NCBI GenBank assembly: GCA_023389535.1
Contig: JAEWEH010000389.1
Location: 1-9,688, forward strand
Direction: 5' to 3'
DNA from: Pseudomonadota bacterium
Lineage (GTDB): Bacteria > Pseudomonadota > Gammaproteobacteria > Burkholderiales > Burkholderiaceae_B
DNA length: 9,688 bases
In this document: in pieces, positions 5,041-9,688 of the stretch
How the letters are laid out: every line of letters starts with the position of its first letter
How positions within the stretch are numbered: position 1 is the first letter of the stretch
Program-made: the position numbers and the translations under genes
Notes under the pieces: generated by a model
The model's input: only the letters and a program-made list of their open reading frames with translations
What the model was told of the DNA's origin: nothing
Database searches by the model: none

Positions 5041-7002
5041 ATGAAACACGCAACACATACCGAGACCTCGCTGCGCCCCTTGGATCTCATCTGCCTAGGC
5101 AGGCTGGCCGTCGACCTGTATTCCCAGCAAGTCGGGGCGCGCCTTGAAGACAGCAGCAGTTTTGCCAAGTATCTGGGCGGCTCGTCCGGGAACATCGCTT
5201 TCGGGACCGCAAGACTGGGCTTGAAATCTTCCATGCTGACGCGTGTGGGCGATGACCACATGGGCCGATTCCTGATCGAAACACTGCAGGCCGAAGGCTG
5301 CGACACCAGCCACATTGCGATCGACCCGCAACGCCTGACGGCGTTGGTCCTGCTGGGCATCAAAGACCGGGAAACCTTTCCGCTGATTTTCTATCGGGAA
5401 AATTGCGCGGACATGGCGGTGTCCCCCGCTGATTTCGACGAGGATTACATCGCTTCCGCCAGGGCTTTGCTCATCACCGGAACCCATCTTTCCTCACCGC
5501 AGGTGCTGGAAACCAGCCTTGCCGCGTTGGCGATGGCACGCAGGCGTGACGTCAAGACAGTCCTGGATATCGACTATCGTCCGGTCCTATGGGGCCTGAC
5601 GGGCCAGGCGGACGGCGAAAACCGCTACGTTGCCAGCGACAAAGTATCGTCCGACCTGCAGAAGGTCCTGCCCCTGTTCGACCTGATTGTCGGCACGGAA
5701 GAAGAATTCATGATCGCCGGAGGCACTTCGGACATCCTGGCCGCTATGCGCCAAGTGCGTTCGGTCACGAAGGCGACACTCGTTCTGAAGCGCGGGGCCG
5801 AAGGATGCAACGTCTTCCAGGGTGATATTCCCCCGGAGTTGCCTAGCACCTACCCCACTTTCAAGGTCAGTGTCTTTAACGTACTGGGCGCCGGGGACGC
5901 CTTCATGTCGGGTCTGCTCAAAGGCTGGCTCGAGGGCCGATCCTGGGAAGCGTCATGCCGCATTGCAAACGCCTGCGGCGCGCTGGTGGTATCCCGCCAT
6001 GGTTGTGCACCGGCCATGCCAACCCTGGCCGAGCTTGATTATTTCTTCAGTGAAGCAGACCTGAATCTGCCGCTCGAGCATGATCGCCACCTGCAGCGCT
6101 TGCACCGAAGCAGCGCAAAACAACGGCAATGGAAAGACCTGGCCGTATTTGCCTTCGACCATCGCAGCCAGATGCTGGAGCTCGCACAGCGTTGCAACGC
6201 CGACGCGGCGCGCATTCCCGAACTCAAGCGCCTTTTCGTCAAGGCCGTAGACCAGACGGAGCAATGGTTGCAGGGCCGCGACCATGCCAACACAGACATC
6301 GGCATCCTGGCGGACGAGCGTTATGGCCAGGATGCGCTCAATGCCGCAACCGGCCGCGGCTGGTGGATAGGGCGGCCGGTGGAGCTGCCGGGCTCATTGC
6401 CGATACGCTTCGAATATGGCCGCAGCATCGGCACCAATCTTGTTGCATGGCCGCGCGAACACATTATCAAATGCCTGGTCAGCTACGATGCCGAGCACCC
6501 CGTGCCACTGCGCGCTGAACAGGAAACCCAAATACAAAGCCTGTACGATGCCGCACAAGCCAGCGGCCACGATTTGCTGCTCGAAATCATTCCTCCGGCA
6601 AACCCCCAGGTGGACCCGGACATCCAGGTCCTGCGCGCGGTTACACGCTTGTACGCCTTGGGCATCCAGCCAGAATGGTGGAAGATCGGCGCCTTGCATA
6701 AGGCGGAAAGCTGGCAACAACTGGACGCCCTGATCGAGGCAAACGACCCCTATTGCAAGGGCGTCGTGCTGCTGGGCCTGGCAGCACCATTGGAAGACGT
6801 CGCGTCGGGTTTCAGCCTGGCTGCAGGTAGCCGGCACTGTAAAGGCTTCACCGTCGGCCGGACGATTTTCCAGGCCCCCAGTGAAGCCTGGCTGGCGGGT
6901 CGCATCAATGATGATGAACTCATACAGCAAATACGCGACAATTTCGAGACACTGATCACGGCGTGGACTTCGGCCCGCCATCAAACTACCGCAACGGTCT
7001 AG
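5041..7002 (+). CDS. iolC: Fused 5-dehydro-2-deoxygluconokinase (IolC) / DUF2090 aldolase-like protein
   Basis: This 653-residue two-domain protein begins with a PfkB-family kinase (about 14-340). Visible are the N-terminal LDLICLGRLAVDLY (14-27), the substrate-loop GGSSGNIAFG (46-55), DIDYRPVLWG (176-185), and the ATP-site signature NVLGAGDAFMSG (280-291) with catalytic D286. The C-terminal half (about 360-645) is a DUF2090 domain with AVFAFDHRSQ (368-377), LADERYG (423-429), WWIGRPVELPGS (441-452) and FEYGRSIG (457-464). The kinase converts 5-dehydro-2-deoxy-D-gluconate to its 6-phosphate, and the DUF2090 domain is thought to be an aldolase giving DHAP and malonate semialdehyde. Fusions of this type and length are known in Proteobacteria. 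Cytoplasmic. The ATG is kept because the kinase fold starts 14 residues later, although no strong ribosome binding site is visible. iolB follows after 8 bases. Confidence 0.93.
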   Translation: MKHATHTETSLRPLDLICLGRLAVDLYSQQVGARLEDSSSFAKYLGGSSGNIAFGTARLGLKSSMLTRVGDDHMGRFLIETLQAEGCDTSHIAIDPQRLTALVLLGIKDRETFPLIFYRENCADMAVSPADFDEDYIASARALLITGTHLSSPQVLETSLAALAMARRRDVKTVLDIDYRPVLWGLTGQADGENRYVASDKVSSDLQKVLPLFDLIVGTEEEFMIAGGTSDILAAMRQVRSVTKATLVLKRGAEGCNVFQGDIPPELPSTYPTFKVSVFNVLGAGDAFMSGLLKGWLEGRSWEASCRIANACGALVVSRHGCAPAMPTLAELDYFFSEADLNLPLEHDRHLQRLHRSSAKQRQWKDLAVFAFDHRSQMLELAQRCNADAARIPELKRLFVKAVDQTEQWLQGRDHANTDIGILADERYGQDALNAATGRGWWIGRPVELPGSLPIRFEYGRSIGTNLVAWPREHIIKCLVSYDAEHPVPLRAEQETQIQSLYDAAQASGHDLLLEIIPPANPQVDPDIQVLRAVTRLYALGIQPEWWKIGALHKAESWQQLDALIEANDPYCKGVVLLGLAAPLEDVASGFSLAAGSRHCKGFTVGRTIFQAPSEAWLAGRINDDELIQQIRDNFETLITAWTSARHQTTATV

Positions 7003-7010
7003 GACGAACC

Positions 7011-7823
7011 ATGACTACGCTGAAAGTTCCGGCCCAGTCGGGCCCCTTGATTACAGACGTTCCCTTGGGCGCCGGCGGCTTGCGCTATGTGGGCTTTGCC
7101 GCACATCGTCTGACCGAAAATGAAATGCTGACACTGGATAGCGAGGATAACGAAGTGTGCATCGTCATCCTGTCCGGAAAAGTATCAGTAACGACCCATG
7201 GGGTCGGTGGCGACGCACAGTGGCATGCCCTCGGCGATCGCGCAAGCGTCTTTGAAGAAAAATCGCCCTATGCCGTTTATTTGCCGGCGCAGTCCACGGC
7301 CATACTGACCGGAAACAGCATGGCGGAGATAGCAGTGGCGCGCGCGCCCAGCGGCCCGCTCGCGCTGCCGGCCCGGCTGATCGAGCCCGGGCAAATGAAA
7401 CGTTCGGTGCGCGGCAGCGGCAGCAACACCCGCTATGTCTGCGACATCCTGCCGGAAACCGAGCCGGCAAACAGCCTGCTTGTCGTCGAAGTCATTACCC
7501 CTCCGGGCAATTCATCCAGCTACCCGCCGCACAAGCACGACGCCAACGCCATTCCGCAGGAAAGCCAGCTGGAAGAAACCTACTATCACCGCCTGCATCC
7601 TTCGCAAGGTTTTGCCTTCCAGCGCGTCTATACCGATGAGCGCGACCTGGACGAAACGCTATGCGTCGAAGATCATGATGTCGTCAAAGTGCCCCGAGGC
7701 TACCATCCCGTGGTCGTGCCGCATGGCTATACCTCGTACTATCTGAACGTCATGGCGGGGCCGGTACGTGCGTGGCACTTTCACAATGACCCTCAGCACG
7801 AATGGATGCTGCAAAGCAGCTGA
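7011..7823 (+). CDS. iolB: 5-deoxy-glucuronate isomerase
   Basis: The 270-residue protein is a full-length IolB, a bicupin that isomerises 5-deoxy-D-glucuronate to 5-dehydro-2-deoxy-D-gluconate, the substrate of the IolC kinase encoded just upstream. The metal-binding cupin motif is visible: SYPPHKHD with H174 and H176, EETYYH with E188/E189 and H193, and GYHPVVVPHGY with H232. The C-terminus MAGPVRAWHFHNDPQHEWM is also typical. The ATG at 7011 is chosen because AGGA (7001-7004) overlaps the iolC stop codon at ideal spacing; an upstream ATG at 6963 lies inside iolC. The tight spacing implies co-transcription and translational coupling with iolC. No iolG, iolE, iolD or iolA follows; the next gene is an unrelated nuclease on the other strand. 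Confidence 0.96.
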   Translation: MTTLKVPAQSGPLITDVPLGAGGLRYVGFAAHRLTENEMLTLDSEDNEVCIVILSGKVSVTTHGVGGDAQWHALGDRASVFEEKSPYAVYLPAQSTAILTGNSMAEIAVARAPSGPLALPARLIEPGQMKRSVRGSGSNTRYVCDILPETEPANSLLVVEVITPPGNSSSYPPHKHDANAIPQESQLEETYYHRLHPSQGFAFQRVYTDERDLDETLCVEDHDVVKVPRGYHPVVVPHGYTSYYLNVMAGPVRAWHFHNDPQHEWMLQSS

Positions 7824-8005
7824 TGTTCATGCTTGCATCGAGATGTGCACTTGGCGGCGGCCACCCCGCGGCTCCGCCTAGCCTCTGCGCCGGCTGGCTG
7901 ATGAAGTTCGTATGAGCCGAGGCCCGCGCGGCTACGCCGATGCGAGCGGCAACTCGCTGCGGTGAGGCCTTGCGGTGAGGCCTCAATACGCGCGCCATTC
8001 AATGC
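7824..8005. other. Intergenic region between convergent iolB and nuclease
   Basis: The 182 bases between the two convergent genes show no gene and no clear intrinsic terminator for either. They are G+C-rich, with short inverted repeats such as GCGAG/CTCGC (7942-7946 and 7953-7957) and a tandem 13-base repeat at 7958-7983. The composition and repeats would suit an insertion scar or repeat element, but no transposase remnant is seen. Confidence 0.5.
7958..7983 (+). repeat. Tandem 13-bp direct repeat
   Basis: TGCGGTGAGGCCT occurs twice back to back without mismatch (7958-7970 and 7971-7983). It lies about 20 bases beyond the nuclease stop codon. It could be a slippage duplication or a short target-site-like duplication; nothing between the copies argues for an inserted element. 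Confidence 0.9.
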
Positions 8006-8902
8006 TTAGGGAAGAATAGCCATCCCTGTCCGCCTGACGAACTGTTCATAAGTGATGGGGACGCCGATCTCGGCGCCGGGATCATTCGCCTGCCAATGCA
8101 CCCAAGACCGCCCGGTCGTCGCGTCATACACAAGCTTGAATAAATGGCTGGGCACTGCGACCCGCCCTTCCCCTATCCTCTTCCCCTGCTGCGCGTAAAT
8201 CGGTCCGGTGAAGACATAGACGTCGCCCTTGGCACGCATGATGTACTTGCGCGTGTCCGCCTCGATCTTGTTCCAGGGACCCGAGTTCTGGCGCGGGTCC
8301 TGCGGCACCATATTGGCCAGACTGAAACTTTGAGCAATGGCCTCCGCGGTGGACATGTCGCCCGCGGGCGCCATATGACCCCGGGCGTAGCCAGATCCGC
8401 GGTAGTCGTCCAGCTCGGCGCGCTCGGCGCCGGGAAGACGTGCTTCGGTGTAGAACCGATCGGTTCGTCCTACGTCCCGTCCCTTGAATAGCATCCGGCG
8501 GTTCAGGCGCTGGGCGACAAGTACCGGCGTCTTCGTCTGGCCGCTATGCAGAATAGCGAACTCTGAAAAACACAATTCCCGCAGTGCATGGCCGGCTGGC
8601 ACCACGGGCGGCCGGCCGCCGGGGAAGAATTGCCGGCATGGCGTGAAGTGCGTCTGTATTTGCGGGCCATCGGCAACCAGCTGCGGGGCCAACTGCTCCT
8701 CGCCGGGCAGCCCGAGCTGCGACAGGATGGGCTCAAGCGGAATCTGCCCGCGCAGCTGCGGATTTATGGCGCAGCTGGCAATGCTGAAGGCGGTGACAGC
8801 TGAACCAATGAACGCCCGCAGGAATCGCTTGATGCGGCCGGTGGGCTTTCTCGCTCTGGATGGGGATGTGCGTTTCTTGGGCGTGGATCTGTTTCTTGGC
8901 AT
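8006..8902 (-). CDS. DNA/RNA non-specific endonuclease (NUC family), lipoprotein-like
   Basis: Read from the ATG at 8902 the protein has 298 residues. The beta-beta-alpha-metal nuclease core shows the DRGH-type motif YARGHMAPAGDM (172-183) with catalytic H176, then FSLANMVPQD (193-202, N197) and QNSGPWNKIE (205-214) with N206, W210 and E214, the metal and substrate ligands of Serratia nuclease and EndoG relatives. Such enzymes cut single- and double-stranded DNA and RNA with Mg2+. The N-terminus is unusual: 31 residues with 12 Arg/Lys, then a hydrophobic segment ending in IASC (41-44), a fair lipobox, so the mature protein may be lipid-anchored outside the cytoplasm. C89 and C111 could form a disulfide there. 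Upstream in-frame ATGs at 8947 and 8986 are possible starts. No immunity-type inhibitor gene is recognisable beside it. It is divergent from hicAB. Confidence 0.88.
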   Translation of the reverse strand: MPRNRSTPKKRTSPSRARKPTGRIKRFLRAFIGSAVTAFSIASCAINPQLRGQIPLEPILSQLGLPGEEQLAPQLVADGPQIQTHFTPCRQFFPGGRPPVVPAGHALRELCFSEFAILHSGQTKTPVLVAQRLNRRMLFKGRDVGRTDRFYTEARLPGAERAELDDYRGSGYARGHMAPAGDMSTAEAIAQSFSLANMVPQDPRQNSGPWNKIEADTRKYIMRAKGDVYVFTGPIYAQQGKRIGEGRVAVPSHLFKLVYDATTGRSWVHWQANDPGAEIGVPITYEQFVRRTGMAILP

Positions 8903-8993
8903 GCGCCGCCATTGTAGACGAGCATGGGGCCGTCCGATAATCAGCATGGCCACCACCCACACCTGCGGCGTTGCTGCCAACTGCAATCAGAAA

Positions 8994-9003
8994 ATGATAT
9001 CAT
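8994..9003. promoter_or_regulatory. Palindrome ATGATATCAT at the hicA 5' end, candidate operator/-10
   Basis: This 10-base perfect palindrome contains TATCAT (8998-9003), five of six matches to a -10 hexamer, though no convincing -35 is seen at the right distance. Toxin-antitoxin operons are usually controlled by the antitoxin binding a palindrome over the promoter, and HicB here has a DNA-binding C-terminal domain. If this is the -10, transcription would begin at about 9009-9010, at the codon where conserved HicA sequence begins. Confidence 0.35.
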
Positions 9004-9262
9004 CAAACCTGAACGCCAAGCATCGCAGAACACTGCGCGCTGTGTTCGCCACACCAACTTCGCCGAAGATCCTATTCGGCGACGTATTGGCTCTTTTCGT
9101 GGCAGTAGGCGGACATATACGTGAAGGCGAAGGATCAAGGGTGGTGCTGGAACTTAGCCACGACGCCTTTACCTTCACCGGCCTCACCCTGGCAAAGAAG
9201 CGAAGCGGTATCAGGTGGAAGCGCTACGAGCGCTGCTGGAATCAGAGGGAGTAAGCCCATGA
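8994..9262 (+). pseudogene. hicA: HicA-type mRNA interferase toxin, frameshifted
   Basis: The first part reads LNAKHRRTLRAVFATPTS through SRVVLELSHDAFTF in the frame of base 8994, matching the HicA N-terminus and core. At about 9176 the match moves to another frame, where HRPHPGKEAKRYQVEALR and ALLESEGVSP complete a normal HicA ending in TGA 9260-9262. One base, probably a C in TTC(C)ACCGG, is missing. Without correction translation ends at TAA 9252-9254 with an unrelated tail. The restored end overlaps the hicB ATG by four bases (ATGA), the usual coupled arrangement. HicA is a small double-stranded-RNA-binding-fold RNase that cleaves mRNA; the broken form lacks the HRPHP segment and the last helix and should be inactive. 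No ATG stands where HicA normally starts; CTG at 9009 occupies that place, and the ATG at 8994 adds five residues. A sequencing error at 9176 cannot be excluded. Confidence 0.85.
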
Positions 9263-9594
9263 ACAATGTCATGACATACAACGCTTACACTGCCCGGATA
9301 GAATACGACCCGCGCGATAATATCTTCGTTGGCCATGTTCTAGGCATTAAAGACCACATCACCTTTCATGGTGAAACCGTTACTGAACTGACCAATGCTT
9401 TTCACATGGCGATCGATCACTATCTCGACGACTGCAAAGCAACTGGCCGTTCTCCCCTTAAACCAGCCTCGGGCAAATTGATGCTTCGTGTTCCGCCCGA
9501 ATTACACGCCGCCGTCACCATCAGCGCACATGCAGCGGGGAAGAGCCTTAATCAATGGGCTACCGAGGTGTTAAGAGAGGCCGCGGAAGGCTGA
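9259..9594 (+). CDS. hicB: HicB-family antitoxin
   Basis: This intact 111-residue protein has the two HicB parts. An N-terminal partial RNase-H-like fold (about 6-65: YTARIEYDPRDNIFVGHVLG, then ITFHGETVTELTNAFHMAI) should neutralise HicA. A C-terminal ribbon-helix-helix/Arc-type DNA-binding segment (about 70-108: GKLMLRVPPELHAAV then KSLNQWATEVL) should repress the operon. The ATG at 9259 has GAGGGA about 8 bases upstream and overlaps the stop codon of the original hicA frame; an ATG at 9271 is an alternative. Since hicA appears broken, this would be a solitary antitoxin, possibly still an autorepressor or an anti-toxin against related HicA proteins. Confidence 0.93.
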   Translation: MNNVMTYNAYTARIEYDPRDNIFVGHVLGIKDHITFHGETVTELTNAFHMAIDHYLDDCKATGRSPLKPASGKLMLRVPPELHAAVTISAHAAGKSLNQWATEVLREAAEG

Positions 9595-9631
9595 ATATAT
9601 TCAACCTCTTCTGGCCAACAACGCTTTCCCG

Positions 9632-9657
9632 GGCCGGCCTCTGTGCGGCCTTTCCTT
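9632..9657 (+). terminator. Weak Rho-independent terminator candidate behind hicB
   Basis: GGCCG (9632-9636) pairs with CGGCC (9646-9650) around a 9-base loop and is followed by TTTCCTT. It lies 38 bases behind the hicB stop. The stem is short and the T tract is interrupted, so this is only a candidate. Confidence 0.4.
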
Positions 9658-9660
9658 GAT

Positions 9661-9686
9661 CAGATCATCTTCCAGCATTTGATCTG
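9661..9686. repeat. 7-bp inverted repeat at the window edge
   Basis: CAGATCA (9661-9667) and TGATCTG (9680-9686) are exact reverse complements 12 bases apart. It may be an operator or a terminator stem of a gene beyond the window; its context is cut off. Confidence 0.4.
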
Positions 9687-9688
9687 CA

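Noticed and set aside
7808..7820. GCTGC-AAA-GCAGC hairpin as iolB terminator
   Set aside because: It lies inside the last iolB codons and has no following T tract.
9061..9081. Perfect 7-bp inverted repeat CGCCGAA-N7-TTCGGCG
   Set aside because: It lies within the HicA coding part and its codons fit the protein, so chance or codon-driven symmetry is the simplest reading.
9165..9180. Programmed -1 frameshift site in hicA
   Set aside because: The bases around 9176 contain no X-XXY-YYZ slippery heptamer and no strong downstream structure was seen, so a deletion or sequencing error is more likely.

Overview
The window reads as a chromosomal accessory/catabolic region of a betaproteobacterium of the order Burkholderiales, most likely Alcaligenaceae (Bordetella/Achromobacter/Pusillimonas-like). 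The inference rests on two Bug-family (TctC-type) periplasmic binding proteins within 4 kb, the IclR and RpiR regulators beside them, moderately high G+C, and proteobacterial gene style. The species cannot be named from the sequence alone.

Left part (1-2683): the 3' end of a Bug gene (1-77) is followed on the same strand by an IclR-family regulator (152-973). Facing it is a TcuA-like FAD-dependent dehydrogenase (1116-2597, minus strand). That gene has a clear sigma70-type promoter (2655-2683), a GGAAT-N3-ATTCC inverted repeat just after the predicted transcription start (2628-2640), and a hairpin-plus-T terminator (1072-1108).

Middle part (2684-7823): an RpiR-family regulator (3970-4833) and a complete Bug protein (2972-3943, TTG start) form a probable minus-strand operon. 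It is divergent from a plus-strand pair: a 653-residue fused IolC kinase/DUF2090 aldolase (5041-7002) and IolB (7011-7823). The 207-base divergent region holds a perfect 12-bp inverted repeat (4909-4939), positioned to control both promoters. IolB makes 5-dehydro-2-deoxygluconate, the IolC domain phosphorylates it, and the DUF2090 domain is expected to cleave the product to DHAP and malonate semialdehyde. The pair therefore encodes only the lower half of myo-inositol catabolism. No iolG, iolE, iolD or iolA lies in the window, nor any tctA/tctB membrane genes for the Bug proteins.

Right part (7824-9688): a minus-strand DNA/RNA non-specific endonuclease with a lipoprotein-like N-terminus (8006-8902) is divergent from a hicAB toxin-antitoxin locus. 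hicA (8994-9262) is interrupted by a one-base frameshift near 9176 and appears to lack a normal start codon. The hicB antitoxin (9259-9594) is intact. The tandem repeat at 7958-7983, the decayed toxin gene and the nuclease suggest an accessory segment next to the metabolic genes.

No tRNA, rRNA, CRISPR array or transposase was seen. I see no convincing wholly new system. The most interesting points are the compact RpiR-Bug/IolC-DUF2090-IolB divergon and the broken toxin with an intact antitoxin.
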